Positions 50,363-61,428 of a stretch of DNA of 64,000 nucleotides are shown in pieces. The position numbers and the translations under genes are program-made. Positions within the stretch are counted from its first letter, which is position 1. Every line of letters starts with the position of its first letter. Source of the DNA: Martelella mediterranea DSM 17316 (lineage in GTDB: Bacteria > Pseudomonadota > Alphaproteobacteria > Rhizobiales > Rhizobiaceae); NCBI RefSeq assembly GCF_002043005.1, contig NZ_CP020330.1, positions 4,110,001 to 4,174,000 of the forward strand, read 5' to 3'. The notes beneath the pieces were generated by a model. The model was not told the origin of the DNA, ran no database searches, and saw only the letters and a program-made list of their open reading frames with translations.

Positions 50363-53300
50363 TCATCCGGCGAGCGCCGCAAGCTCCCTGAGCGCCGCCG
50401 CGTCGCGCGCCGACACATCCGGATAGTCCGGATCGGAGCCGACATCCTCGGTCACGCGCCAGGAGCGGGCGCATTTGGTGCCGGTTGCCAGCGCCGGGAC
50501 CACGGCCACATCAGCCACCTCACGCAGGCGGAAGGCATCTTCCGGGCCCTTGCCGGCCTTGATGGTGATCGCAGAGGTGATGCAGATTTCCTCGAAATCG
50601 CGGCCATCGAGGGCTGCAAGCAGCGTCTCGTCGTCGACATAGACGATGGGTGCTGCCTCAAGCGAGGAACCGATGCGCTTTTCTCGGCGCTCGATTTCCA
50701 GCGCCCCGGTAACCACGGTGCGCACCGCGCGGATCTTCTCCCACCTGGCCGCAAGCCCATCGTCCTTCCATTCTGCCGGAACATCGGGGAACTGTTCCAG
50801 ATGCACCGACACCGCATTCGGATTGCGCGACAGCCAGGCCTCGTCCATCGTGAACGGCAACATGGGGGCAAGCCAAGTGACGAGGCAGTCGAACAGCTTG
50901 CGGATGACATGCAGGGCCGCACGGCGGCGCAGGCTCGACGGCGCATCGCAATAAAGCGCATCCTTGCGGACGTCGAAATAGAAGGCCGACAGCTCGATAT
51001 TGGCGAAATCGTTCAGCGCGCGGGTGATGCGCTTGAAGTCGAAATCGTCATAGCCCTTGCGCACCAGCGCGTCGAGTTCGGAAAGCCGGTGCAGCATCAG
51101 CCGCTCCAGTTCCGGCATATCGGTAAGCGCGATCTCCTCGCCCTGGTCATGGGCGAGCGTGCCGAGCATCCAGCGCAGCGTGTTGCGCAGCTTGCGGTAG
51201 CTGTCGACATTGGTCTTGATGATCTGGTCGCCGAGCCGCTGGTCGTCCCAGTAATCGGTGGTCATGACCCACAGACGCAGGATATCGGCGCCGGACTTCT
51301 TCATCACGTCCTGCGGCACGACGGTGTTGCCGAGCGATTTCGACATCTTGCGGCCATGCTCGTCCATGGTAAACCCGTGGGTGATCACCGTATTGTAGGG
51401 CGCGCGGCCACGGGTGGCGCAGCCTTCCAGCAGCGAGGAATGGAACCAGCCGCGATGCTGGTCGGAACCTTCCAGATAGACGTCGGCCGGCCATTTCAGG
51501 TCCGGACGATCCTCCAGCGTAAAGGTGTGGGTCGAGCCACTGTCGAACCAGACATCGAGAATGTCGGTGACCATGTCCCACTCTTCATTTGCCCTGTCGC
51601 CAAGGAAACGCTCGCGCGCGCCTTCGGCGAACCAGGCATCCGCGCCTTCCGCCTCGAAGGCTTCGAGGATTCGGGCGTTGACGGCATCATCGACCAGCAC
51701 ATTGCCGGCCTTGTCGGCAAACACGCAGATCGGCACACCCCAGGCGCGCTGACGGGAGAGCACCCAGTCCGGGCGGTTCTCGATCATGCCGCGCAGCCGG
51801 TTCTTGCCGCCGGCCGGCACGAAACGGGTATTGTCGATGGCCTTGAGCGCGCGGGTGCGCAGCGTGTCGCCCCCCTCACCCTGGCCCTCTCCCCCCTGGG
51901 GAGAGGGGACTGAGAGGCCCCGCGCCGCCGCCTTGTCGCCGTTGAGGGCCGAAGCGTCGCCGCTTGCCGCAGCCTCGCCCTTCTCCCCTGAGGGGAGAAG
52001 GTGGCCCGAAGGGCCGGATGAGGGGTTGCCGAGGTCCTTGTCCATATAGACGAACCATTGCGGCGTGTTGCGGAAGATCACCGGCTTCTTGGAGCGCCAG
52101 GAATGCGGATAGTCGTGCTTGATCCGGCCGCGGGCAAACAGCATGTCGGCATCGATCAGCGCCTTGATGACCCGGTCATTGGCATCGCCCTTCTTGCCGT
52201 TGTCATCCATGACGCGGGCAGCACCGCCTTCGGCGGATGGACCGAAGCCCGGCGCTTCGTCCGTGTAGAAACCGTCATCGCCGACCGTGAACGGAATCTT
52301 CGCCGAGATGCCGCGCGCCTCAAGCTCGCGGGACTTCTCCATCCACGCGTCAAAGTCCTCGCGGCCGTGGCCGGGCGCGGTGTGGACGAAGCCGGTACCG
52401 GCATCATCGGTCACGTGATCGCCATCGAGCAGCGGGACCAAGAAGTCATAGCCAAGACGCGCAAGAGGATGAGTACATGTAACACCGGCCAACTCGCTCG
52501 GGTCGAGGTCCCTCATCAACTTTAGTGAGAGTTTAGCCTTGGCTGCACACTCCTCCGCGAGTCTTTTCGCAAATAGAAGTTTTTCACCGACCCTCGGTCC
52601 AAAATCGTTCGTGGCTTCGACAACTTCGTAAAGCCCGTATTCAAGGCGGGAAGAGAACGAGATACCTCGATTACCGGGAATAGTCCACGGCGTGGTAGTC
52701 CAAATAACCACACAAGCGTCCAGAAGATCCGTCATTTCAGGTCCGTCTCGAACCACGAACTTGACTGGAAACTTCACCCAAACCGTATCCGACTGAACCT
52801 CGTGATACTCCACCTCGGCCTCGGCCAGCGCGGTGCGCTCGACCACCGACCACATCACCGGCTTCGATCCGCGATAGAGCTGGCCGGACTTGGCGATCTT
52901 CAGCAGTTCGCCGGCGATGCGGGCCTCGGCGTGGAAGGCCATCGTGGTATAGGGGTTTTCGAAATCGCCCTCGATGCCGAGGCGCTGGAACTCCTTGGTC
53001 TGGACATCGATCCACCCTTGAGCGAATTCGCGGCACTGGCGGCGGAATTCGTTGATCTCGACCTCGTCCTTGTTCTGGCCCTTGGCGCGGTAGGCCTCTT
53101 CGATCTTCCACTCGATCGGCAGGCCGTGGCAGTCCCAACCGGGAACGTAATTGCTGTCATAGCCGCGCATCTGGAACGAGCGGGTGATGACGTCCTTCAG
53201 GATCTTGTTCAGCGCGTGGCCGATATGGATGTTGCCATTGGCATAGGGCGGGCCGTCATGCAGCACGAATTTCTCGCGGCCCTTGGCGTCCTCGCGCAGC

Positions 53301-53437
53301 TTCTTGTAGAGGCCGATTTCCTGCCAGCGGGCAACCGTTTCCGGCTCCTTCTCGGGCAGACCGGCGCGCATCGGGAAATCGGTCTGCGGCAGATAGAGGG
53401 TCTTGGAATAATCGATGGTGTCTTTTGTATCGCTCAT
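50363..53437 (-). CDS. ileS: isoleucyl-tRNA synthetase with in-frame repeat insertion
   Basis: This 1024-residue class I synthetase charges tRNA-Ile. It has the HIGH motif in [14 protein letters not shown] (near residue 72), the CP1 editing domain (about 200-440), KMSKS in [12 protein letters not shown] (near 705) and the C-terminal anticodon-binding part. Between MDKDLG and [11 protein letters not shown] about 54 residues ([15 protein letters not shown] ... [15 protein letters not shown]) are encoded by a palindromic repeat at 51866-52027; without them the length is near 970, normal for the family. Separately, 52440-52805 has clearly lower GC and different codon choice. The gene is otherwise intact and must work. 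Start ATG 53437 is followed by a typical N-terminus. Confidence 0.96.
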   Translation of the reverse strand: MSDTKDTIDYSKTLYLPQTDFPMRAGLPEKEPETVARWQEIGLYKKLREDAKGREKFVLHDGPPYANGNIHIGHALNKILKDVITRSFQMRGYDSNYVPGWDCHGLPIEWKIEEAYRAKGQNKDEVEINEFRRQCREFAQGWIDVQTKEFQRLGIEGDFENPYTTMAFHAEARIAGELLKIAKSGQLYRGSKPVMWSVVERTALAEAEVEYHEVQSDTVWVKFPVKFVVRDGPEMTDLLDACVVIWTTTPWTIPGNRGISFSSRLEYGLYEVVEATNDFGPRVGEKLLFAKRLAEECAAKAKLSLKLMRDLDPSELAGVTCTHPLARLGYDFLVPLLDGDHVTDDAGTGFVHTAPGHGREDFDAWMEKSRELEARGISAKIPFTVGDDGFYTDEAPGFGPSAEGGAARVMDDNGKKGDANDRVIKALIDADMLFARGRIKHDYPHSWRSKKPVIFRNTPQWFVYMDKDLGNPSSGPSGHLLPSGEKGEAAASGDASALNGDKAAARGLSVPSPQGGEGQGEGGDTLRTRALKAIDNTRFVPAGGKNRLRGMIENRPDWVLSRQRAWGVPICVFADKAGNVLVDDAVNARILEAFEAEGADAWFAEGARERFLGDRANEEWDMVTDILDVWFDSGSTHTFTLEDRPDLKWPADVYLEGSDQHRGWFHSSLLEGCATRGRAPYNTVITHGFTMDEHGRKMSKSLGNTVVPQDVMKKSGADILRLWVMTTDYWDDQRLGDQIIKTNVDSYRKLRNTLRWMLGTLAHDQGEEIALTDMPELERLMLHRLSELDALVRKGYDDFDFKRITRALNDFANIELSAFYFDVRKDALYCDAPSSLRRRAALHVIRKLFDCLVTWLAPMLPFTMDEAWLSRNPNAVSVHLEQFPDVPAEWKDDGLAARWEKIRAVRTVVTGALEIERREKRIGSSLEAAPIVYVDDETLLAALDGRDFEEICITSAITIKAGKGPEDAFRLREVADVAVVPALATGTKCARSWRVTEDVGSDPDYPDVSARDAAALRELAALAG
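51866..52027. repeat. RIME-like palindromic repeat inserted in ileS coding sequence
   Basis: The segment contains three perfect hairpins: CCCTCTCCCC/GGGGAGAGGG at 51885-51907, CCTTCTCCCCT/AGGGGAGAAGG at 51979-52001, and GGCCC/GGGCC at 52003-52015. The ends CCCTCACCCTGG and CCGGATGAGGGG are the typical edges of rhizobial intergenic mosaic elements. It is a multiple of three and free of stops in the ileS frame. Confidence 0.8.
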
Positions 53438-53676
53438 GGGTTCGCGGCCTTCTGGCGGCGCGTATCGCGCGCATTTATAGGGGAATTTGAGACGGTCGAG
53501 GCGCTTGAAGCGCCGAAATCCCGGACCTTCCGGCGCTCAAACCTCAAGCAGCGCGGAAAGCCGGGCCAATAATTCGTATGGTGCGAAACCGGTACCCAGT
53601 CATCATGCGCCGTCTTTACTGATTTTTCGCGGGGATGAAAAGAGCCATGCGCGAGAAACTGCCGGAGGCACAATCA

Positions 53677-54657
53677 TCAGAACGCAATCTTCGCGTCGAG
53701 TTCCGAAAACGGCTTCACGCCGGACAGCAGCGCCCGCGCCTGATCGGAATCACGATGCATCTGGGCGACGAGCGCTTCGAGACCGTCGAACTTGAGTTCG
53801 TCGCGCAGCCGGCCGAACAGCGAGACCGCGCCCTCCTCGCCATAGAGGTCGCCCTTGAAGTCGAAGATATAGGTTTCGAGCAGCGGGCGGCCGTCTTCCA
53901 CCACGGTCGGGCGGCGGCCGAAGCTTGCAACGCCGTCATGCAGCGTCCCGCAGGGGCGGCGGTAGCGCACGGCATAGATGCCGGGGCGCAGCTTGGCGTG
54001 GGGATCAAACGCCATGTTGGCGGTCGGGAAGCCCAACGTGCGGCCAAGTTTCTCGCCGTGAATCACCTCGCCCGTCACCGTATAGCGATAGCCGAGCAGG
54101 CCGGACGCCTGAACCACCTCGCCCCGCGTCAGGAGATCGCGGATACGGCTTGAGGAGACGACATCGGCGCCCTCGTCGCGAAAGGCATCCATCAGCGTGA
54201 CGCCGAAGCCGTGGCGCTTGCCGGCGGCCATCAGATAGGCCGGACCGCCCTCGCGGTTGCGGCCGAAATGGAAATCGAAGCCGGTCACCACCTCGCTGGC
54301 GGCAAGCCAGTCGATCAGCACCGTGGTGACGAATTCTTCCGGTGAGCGCTGCGAGAACGTTCGATCGAAGGGATATTCGATGACGGCGTGATAGCCCATC
54401 GCCTCCAGCAGCCGCGCCTTCATCGGCGCCGGCGTCAGCCGGAACACCGGGTTCTGCGGATTGAACACCGAGCGCGGATGCGGCTCGAAGGTCAACACCA
54501 GCGCCGGCACGCCGCGCTCCTCGGCAATGGCGAGCGCGCGATTGAGCACGCTTTGATGGCCGCGATGGACGCCATCGAAATTGCCGATCGCAACCACCCC
54601 GCCCTTCAGCGTTTCAGGCAGCGGTTCACGAAATTCATTGCGATGGAATACGGTCAT
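53677..54657 (-). CDS. ribF: bifunctional riboflavin kinase / FAD synthetase
   Basis: This 326-residue enzyme phosphorylates riboflavin to FMN and adenylates FMN to FAD. The N-terminal adenylyltransferase has GNFDGVHRGHQSVLNRALA at 27-45 and SSRIRDLLTRGEV near 168. The C-terminal kinase carries LGRTLGFPTANMAF near 205 and the GVASFGRRPTV / LETYIFDFKGDLYG stretch. Length is standard. It lies 20 bases downstream of the HAD phosphatase gene on the same strand. Confidence 0.95.
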   Translation of the reverse strand: MTVFHRNEFREPLPETLKGGVVAIGNFDGVHRGHQSVLNRALAIAEERGVPALVLTFEPHPRSVFNPQNPVFRLTPAPMKARLLEAMGYHAVIEYPFDRTFSQRSPEEFVTTVLIDWLAASEVVTGFDFHFGRNREGGPAYLMAAGKRHGFGVTLMDAFRDEGADVVSSSRIRDLLTRGEVVQASGLLGYRYTVTGEVIHGEKLGRTLGFPTANMAFDPHAKLRPGIYAVRYRRPCGTLHDGVASFGRRPTVVEDGRPLLETYIFDFKGDLYGEEGAVSLFGRLRDELKFDGLEALVAQMHRDSDQARALLSGVKPFSELDAKIAF

Positions 54658-54677
54658 GCTTTGCGTCCGGCGCGTGT

Positions 54678-55526
54678 TCAGGCGAGTTTCGTCATCCAGT
54701 ATTTCGGATGCGCGCCGTGTTGCGTCAAGAACCGATCGAGCGACGCTTCGTCAACTTTACCGTTCACGGCGTAATCGGCCTCGTGGATGCCTTCGGCCAC
54801 GAACAGCAGATCGAGACCGTAATCGATCGCGCCGCGCACATCCGTCGGCATGCCGTCGCCGATGGCGAGCACGCGGGCGGGATCGACATCGCCGCGGAGC
54901 TCCGTGGCCTTGGCCAGCGCCGCGTCATAGATCGGCTTATGCGGCTTGCCGGCGATGCGGGTCTTGCCGCCGAGTTCGCTGTAAAGCGCCGCGAGCGCGC
55001 CGGCGCAGGGCACGAGCCGGTTACCGCGCGAGACCACGAGATCGGGATTGGCGCAGATCAGCGGAAGGTCGCGTGCGGCAAACCGCGTCAGCAGGTCGCG
55101 ATAGTCTTCCGGCGTTTCGGTTTCATCATCTTTGAAGCCGCTGCACAGAATGCCCTCGGCGTCGGCCTCGTTGACGTTCTCGACCCCGGTATCCCCGTAA
55201 AGGTCGGCGTCGCGCTCCGGCCCCAGATAATAGAGCTTGCGCGGACCTTCAGCGACCAGCGTCCGGGTGACATCGCCGGAGGTCACGATGGCGTCGAAGC
55301 TTTCATCCGTCACGCCGAGCGCTGCAAGCTGCTCCTTGACCGACGGTCCAAGCCGCGGCGAATTGGTGAGCAGGATCACCGTCTTGCCGGCGCGGCGCGC
55401 CTCGGAAAGCGCAACCTTCGGCGTATCGAAGGAGGCCACGCCATTGTGAAGAACGCCCCAGACATCGCAGAGCATGACATCGTAATCGGCATGAAGCGCA
55501 CGGAGAGCGTCGATCGGTTTCGGCAT
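54678..55526 (-). CDS. HAD-superfamily IIA phosphatase (TIGR01459-type)
   Basis: This 282-residue hydrolase has motif I DVWGVLHNG at about 21-29, motif II in VILLTNSPR near 50, a lysine region GKPHKPIYDAAL near 196, and motif IV IGDGMPTDVRGA near 217. It belongs to the NagD-like IIA class, in which a sugar or nucleotide phosphate is the usual substrate; the exact one is unknown. The ATG at 55526 follows AAGGAAAAT. It is directly upstream of ribF and may be co-transcribed; flavin metabolism is one possibility. Confidence 0.9.
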   Translation of the reverse strand: MPKPIDALRALHADYDVMLCDVWGVLHNGVASFDTPKVALSEARRAGKTVILLTNSPRLGPSVKEQLAALGVTDESFDAIVTSGDVTRTLVAEGPRKLYYLGPERDADLYGDTGVENVNEADAEGILCSGFKDDETETPEDYRDLLTRFAARDLPLICANPDLVVSRGNRLVPCAGALAALYSELGGKTRIAGKPHKPIYDAALAKATELRGDVDPARVLAIGDGMPTDVRGAIDYGLDLLFVAEGIHEADYAVNGKVDEASLDRFLTQHGAHPKYWMTKLA

Positions 55527-55563
55527 GGATTTTCCTTGTTCCTTGGAAGGCGCGGACAAATGG

Positions 55564-56892
55564 TCACAACAGCGTGCCGATGGCAAGCCCCGTAAGCGCT
55601 GCGCCGGCAAGAAGCGGCAAAATGCCGACCCTGAATTTGATGAGCGCGACAATCCCCGCGACGCTGATGGCAAGCGAGGCCAGATCGAGGCTAGCCCCGT
55701 CCGGCCATATCAGGCTCGCGCGAAGAAGCGGCGGCAGCGAAAACAGCGCGATCCGGTCGACCGAGCTGAACAGGACGTTGAGCGCGAACCAGAGCGAAAG
55801 ATTGGCAATCACGCCGACGATCGCCGCGCCGATGCCGGCAAGCGCGCCGGAAAGCGCCGCATTGCGGCGCAGGTCCTCGACATAGGGCGCGCCGGCGAAG
55901 ATGAACAGGAAGCTTGGCACGAAGATCGCCCAGGCGGTCAGAACCGCGCCGATGAGGCCGGAGACAAGCGGCGCGGCGAAGACCGGCGCGGCATGGGCCG
56001 CCAGAAAGCCGACGAAGCACAGCACCAGCACCAACGGCCCCGGCGTCGTCTCGGCAAGGGCCAGCCCGTCCATCATCTCGGCCGGCGTCAGCCAGTGATA
56101 GGTGGCCACCGCCTCCTGCGCCACATAGGTCAGCACCGCATAGGCCCCTCCGAAGGAAAACAGCGCGATCTTGACGAAGAAGCCGAAAATATCGGCCAGC
56201 GTGTGGAATTCGCCGAACGGGACCAGCACGATGAGCGGCAGCAGCCAGATCGCGGTCCACAACAGCAGCGTCGCCGCGGTGGAGACGCCGCGCCTGCGCC
56301 AATCCCGCTTCACCGGGATATCAGGCGCGGCCGCCACCGGCCGCCGCATGAACACATAGCCGACGAGCCCGGCCGCCAGCACCACGACCGGAAAGGCCAC
56401 GCCGAAGACGAACAGCGCCAGAAAGGCCGCGAGCGCGAGCCCCACCGACACCGGCCCCTTCAGCGAGCGCCCCGCCATGCGCCACAACGCCTGCACGACG
56501 ATGGCGAGCACCGCCGCCTTCAGCCCCATGAAGATCGCTTCCAGCCAGGCGGCATCGCCGAGCGTGGCATAGAGCGCCGCGAGCGCGACGATCAGGACGA
56601 AGCCCGGCAGCACGAACAACAGGCCCGCGGCGATGCCGCCCCGCACGCCATGGAGCATCCAGCCGACATAGGTCGCCAGTTGCTGGGCCTCGGGACCGGG
56701 CAGCAGCATGCAGTAGTTGAGGGCGTGAAGGTATCGGTCGGGCGGAAGCCAGCGCTTCTCGTCAACGATGATCCGATGCATCAGCGCGATCTGGCCGGCC
56801 GGCCCGCCGAAGGACAACAGCCCGATACGCGCGAAAACGCTGACAAGCTCGCTGAAGTCCGGCTTTTTATCCTCTGTTGCAGCGGCCGTCAC
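55564..56892 (-). CDS. chrA: chromate transporter, two-domain ChrA family
   Basis: This roughly 442-residue inner-membrane protein has two CHR domains. The first carries GLLSFGGPAGQIALMHR and LLPGPEAQQLATYVGWMLHG; the second carries IALFSFGGAYAVLTYVAQEA and TTPGPLVLVLCFVGF. The family exports chromate using the proton gradient, although substrates of many members are untested. I prefer GTG at 56892 because GAGGA lies four bases upstream and the domain begins normally. ATG at 56928 (or TTG at 56937) would add unconserved residues. It is divergent from groESL. Confidence 0.87.
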   Translation of the reverse strand: MTAAATEDKKPDFSELVSVFARIGLLSFGGPAGQIALMHRIIVDEKRWLPPDRYLHALNYCMLLPGPEAQQLATYVGWMLHGVRGGIAAGLLFVLPGFVLIVALAALYATLGDAAWLEAIFMGLKAAVLAIVVQALWRMAGRSLKGPVSVGLALAAFLALFVFGVAFPVVVLAAGLVGYVFMRRPVAAAPDIPVKRDWRRRGVSTAATLLLWTAIWLLPLIVLVPFGEFHTLADIFGFFVKIALFSFGGAYAVLTYVAQEAVATYHWLTPAEMMDGLALAETTPGPLVLVLCFVGFLAAHAAPVFAAPLVSGLIGAVLTAWAIFVPSFLFIFAGAPYVEDLRRNAALSGALAGIGAAIVGVIANLSLWFALNVLFSSVDRIALFSLPPLLRASLIWPDGASLDLASLAISVAGIVALIKFRVGILPLLAGAALTGLAIGTLL

Positions 56893-57036
56893 AATGTCCT
56901 CGCAATCCGAGTGGAAATGATTCCGCATTGATATCAAGGGCCGGGGTTACGATCACGGCATAAAACCTGTATGAAGCCCGGCAATAGGCGGCCTGAAAAA
57001 GTTCCGACGGCGATCAAAAAAACTTGAAGCCGTTTC

Positions 57037-57064
57037 TTGACACCGCTTCTTCCCCTTCTTAAAT
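57037..57064 (+). promoter_or_regulatory. groESL promoter candidate
   Basis: TTGACA at 57037-57042 is a consensus -35 box, followed after 16 bases by TTAAAT (57059-57064). The predicted start would be at about 57071, directly before the CIRCE element. The preceding C gives CTTGACA, which also suits a heat-shock sigma factor. Confidence 0.6.
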
Positions 57065-57072
57065 CACCGCTA

Positions 57073-57099
57073 TTAGCACTCTCTAGTGAGGAGTGCTAA
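57073..57099. promoter_or_regulatory. CIRCE element (HrcA operator)
   Basis: TTAGCACTC, nine bases, GAGTGCTAA is a perfect match to the CIRCE consensus. It lies 60 bases before groES and makes HrcA repression with heat induction nearly certain. Confidence 0.97.
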
Positions 57100-57158
57100 C
57101 ACTGATCCATGCGACCGCAAAAACGGTCGCGAATGTCATTCGATCGAGGGTATAGACA

Positions 57159-57455
57159 ATGGCAAGCATTTCTTTCCGCCCCCTGCACGACCGCGTCGTT
57201 GTACGCCGCGTGGAGTCTGAAGAAAAGACCAAGGGTGGCATCATCATCCCCGACACCGCCAAGGAAAAGCCGCAGGAAGGCGAAATCGTCGCCGTCGGCA
57301 ACGGCGCCCGTGACGACAGCGGCAATGTTGTCGCGCTCGACGTCAAGGTCGGCGACCGCGTTCTGTTCGGCAAGTGGTCGGGCACCGAAGTCAAGCTCGA
57401 CGGCGAAGACCTTCTGATCATGAAGGAAGCCGACATCATGGGCATCGTCGCTTAA
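57159..57455 (+). CDS. groES: co-chaperonin GroES
   Basis: This 98-residue protein forms the seven-fold lid of the GroEL chamber. It has the family start [19 protein letters not shown], the mobile loop [17 protein letters not shown] at about 20-37 and [13 protein letters not shown] FGKWSGTEV near 70. It is first in the operon behind the CIRCE element and 79 bases before groEL. Confidence 0.98.
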   Translation: MASISFRPLHDRVVVRRVESEEKTKGGIIIPDTAKEKPQEGEIVAVGNGARDDSGNVVALDVKVGDRVLFGKWSGTEVKLDGEDLLIMKEADIMGIVA

Positions 57456-57519
57456 TCAAGCGCCTTCCCACGATCCACCTTTCCAACCAGCCGGGCATAT
57501 GCCCATAAGGTTTTGATAA

Positions 57520-59302
<1,783 letters not shown>

Positions 59303-59326
59303 AAGCCCGGTCCTATCCGGAATAAG

Positions 59327-59355
59327 AAAGGCGGCGCTTCGGCGTCGCCTTTTTG
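59327..59355 (+). terminator. Rho-independent terminator of groESL
   Basis: A 9-bp stem (AGGCGGCGC with GCGTCGCCT, one G-T pair) is followed by TTTTTG. It is the only hairpin with a T-tract after groEL. Confidence 0.85.
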
Positions 59356-59473
59356 TGTTCTATCTGCAACACGCCCGTTCGGTTCTTGCGTCTTAGCAGC
59401 CCGAAAGCTTCATCTCGGCGAGCAGGATGATATTGCCTTTCATCAACTCCGCTCGCTCAGATGAAAGATCCCG

Positions 59474-60160
59474 ATGAAGCTCCTCCCCTGCACAGTTCTT
59501 GCCGCCTTCCTTGCCGCTTCCGCTGCGGGAGCAGCGGATATCTCCATGCCCGCCGCGCCGCCATCGCTGGCGGTTGTTGACTGGTCGGGCTTCTATTTCG
59601 GCGCGGAAGGCGGCTATGGCTGGCTGGCCGGGGAAATACCGGAAACCGTCTTTACCGCCGGCAAGACCGAGGCGGCCTCCGGCGGCACGGCGGGCGTTTT
59701 CGTCGGTTACGACCATCAGCTCGACAACCGCATGGTGATCGGCATCGAAGGCGCCTACAGCTATAACTGGAACGACAATGACTACGTCGTCTCCTCCCCG
59801 CTCCCGATCCTGAACGGCCAGAGCGTGACTTTCGGGACCGAGTGGCGGGCAAGCGTGGAGGGACGGCTTGGCTATGCCTGGGGCAAGGCGCTCGTCTATG
59901 CCTCGGGCGGCTTCGTCTCGACCCGGCTAGAGGGCAGCTTTTCGCTCACCGGTCAGGATTACGATGATGTGTTGAACGGCTGGACCGCTGGCCTCGGCGT
60001 TGATTACGCCTTCAACGAACATGTCTTCGGGCGACTGAAGGCGAGCTATAGCGATTACGGCAAGACCGATCTCGTCACTCAGGCGACCGGCCTACCGGGC
60101 CTTGATGATACGAAACTGTCTCAGGCCAGCATCACCGCCGGCATCGGTTTCAAGTTCTGA
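59474..60160 (+). CDS. outer-membrane beta-barrel protein (Omp25/31-type)
   Basis: This 228-residue protein has a Sec signal (LLPCTVLAAFLAASAAGAA-DI) and an eight-stranded barrel pattern with alternating aromatic strands: DWSGFYFGAEGGYGWLAGE near 36-54, IGIEGAYSYNWND, GRLGYAWGKALVYASGGFV, and a terminal strand ending in phenylalanine (ITAGIGFKF). This matches the Omp25/Omp31 and rhizobial RopB-like porin-opacity family. The binding site before ATG 59474 is weak. It is transcribed alone, with a hairpin downstream at 60180-60195. Confidence 0.9.
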   Translation: MKLLPCTVLAAFLAASAAGAADISMPAAPPSLAVVDWSGFYFGAEGGYGWLAGEIPETVFTAGKTEAASGGTAGVFVGYDHQLDNRMVIGIEGAYSYNWNDNDYVVSSPLPILNGQSVTFGTEWRASVEGRLGYAWGKALVYASGGFVSTRLEGSFSLTGQDYDDVLNGWTAGLGVDYAFNEHVFGRLKASYSDYGKTDLVTQATGLPGLDDTKLSQASITAGIGFKF

Positions 60161-60173
60161 TAGAACGGACCGC

Positions 60174-60195
60174 AAAAAAGGGCGGCGAACCGCCC
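60174..60195. terminator. hairpin terminator between omp gene and IS110 remnant
   Basis: GGGCGG and CCGCCC form a 6-bp stem with CGAA loop at 60180-60195. Six A residues precede it (60174-60179), so it has a proper T-tract only for minus-strand transcripts leaving the IS element; it may still stop the omp message. Confidence 0.6.
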
Positions 60196-60257
60196 TCCGT
60201 TTGCTGACATAGCCGTCAGTCTCGGAGTTCGTGATACTCGGTCCCCCACCTGTGTCA

Positions 60258-61193
60258 TCAACTCTGTTGGATGACTTTCTCTGTGAACCTTGCATTGAGG
60301 GTCACGACGATTTTTCGCATGACTGCTGCGATCGCGACGATTGGCTTTTTGCCGGCTTCGACAAGGCGCTTGTAGAAGGCGGCGAACTCGCCCCTTCCGC
60401 GGGCGGCCTGCATGGCCGGCATGAACAGGATGGTGCGCATGACGGGTCTGCCGCCGCGCATTCTCCGGTAACCGATCTAGTTGCCGCTCTCGTTTGGGTG
60501 CGGCGCCAGGCCGGCCAGCGCCGCCGCCTTCTTTCGATCCAGCGTCCCGAGTTCGGGCATTGTGGCGATCAGGGCGGCGGCGGTTGTCTCCGCGATGCCG
60601 GTCATCGCCATTGCGATGCTGGCCCTGGCTGCAAAGGCTTCGCTGCGCATGAGCATGCGGATTTCCTTGTCGAGCAGCGCGATCTGGCGATTGATGGCAG
60701 CGAGCATGGCCTTGAAGGTGACGGCAAGTTCACGTCCGCCCGGCGCCATGGCGCGGTTTTGCTCGGCGACCCTGATGGCGACCAGATCGGCGCGGCGGCG
60801 CACAAGGGCCTTGAGCCTTGCCTCTTCAGGGTTTTCAGCCTGCCACAGGGACAGGCTTGCCCAGCGTTCCATGCCATAGGCGACCATTTCCCGGGCATCG
60901 ATCGCATCGCTCTTGCCGACCCGTCCACGCGAACGAATGAAGGCCTTGAGCCTGCGCGTATCGGCCCGGTGGACGGCAAGGCCGCGCCGCAGGCACTCTT
61001 CGATCAGGACGGTTTCATACCCGCCGGTGGGTTCGCAGATGACCAGATCTGCCTCGCAGTTTCGCAGGAAGCGACGAATATCCCTGCTGCGATTGGCGAT
61101 GACGGTGGCCGGACCGCCGCAGGAAACGGCGATCGTGTCCTTTGCAACGTCGCAACCAAGACAGATGTGCGGAGGGTGATGCAAAACGACCAT
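60258..61193 (-). pseudogene. IS110-family transposase, interrupted by a premature TAG
   Basis: The frame encodes the IS110 DEDD recombinase: CDVAKDTI near residue 14 (first Asp), ICEPTGGYE near 52 (Glu), KSDAIDA near 95 (two Asp), and AGLAPHPNESGN at 228-239. There the codon at 60479-60477 is TAG. The same frame continues after it with IGYRRMRGGRPVMRTILFMP and runs to a stop at 60258, which is the normal C-terminal domain. One base change therefore truncates the enzyme before the catalytic serine region. The ATG at 61193 follows AAAGGATAGC. It is probably inactive unless the stop is read through. Confidence 0.88.
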
Positions 61194-61405
61194 GGCGATG
61201 CTATCCTTTCAAGGCATGCTTGGGATTGTTTGCGGGCGTGGCAATCAGCGGCCCAATCAACTCTTCAAGCGGTTGCTCGGTGCAACAGTGACCTTGATGA
61301 CAGCGGGTGTTCCACCCAATGCTCGGACGGTCGGCTGTTGCAGCAGCTGCGGGCAAGCCAACGGCCCGCAGCTGCATCACAACAATAGCGCAGATCCGAC
61401 AAACA
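61194..61405 (-). ncRNA. candidate IS110 bridge RNA region
   Basis: The 212 bases upstream of the transposase have no coding signal. A perfect 12-bp inverted repeat (GCAGCTGCGGGC / GCCCGCAGCTGC, 9-nt loop) at 61343-61375 would be a strong RNA stem on the minus strand. IS110 elements of the IS621 type encode their bridge RNA in this non-coding end, so position and structure fit. Loop guide sequences were not matched to targets. Confidence 0.35.
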
Positions 61406-61428
61406 ATGCTCGGGCTTGACACGAGCAT
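61406..61428. repeat. REP-like palindrome, copy 1
   Basis: ATGCTCG and CGAGCAT flank GGCTTGACA. On the minus strand the core reads GTGTCAAGCCCGAGCAT, sharing CTCG-GTCAAGCCCGAG with copy 2 in the opposite orientation. Confidence 0.6.

Larger units (their letters stand above)
60200..61405 (-). mobile_element. IS110-family insertion sequence (approximate limits, defective)
   Basis: The element holds a single DEDD-type transposase frame, interrupted by one nonsense codon. IS110 elements lack long terminal inverted repeats, and I could not fix the ends: the right end lies between the omp hairpin (60195) and the transposase end (60258), and the left end probably lies before the REP-like palindrome at 61406. 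The non-coding stretch upstream of the transposase (about 210 bases) is where IS110 elements encode a bridge RNA. Confidence 0.6.

Noticed and set aside
53438..53676. Short open frame between ileS and ribF
   Set aside because: The candidate frames lack a ribosome binding site and homology; they run into the antisense strand of ribF.
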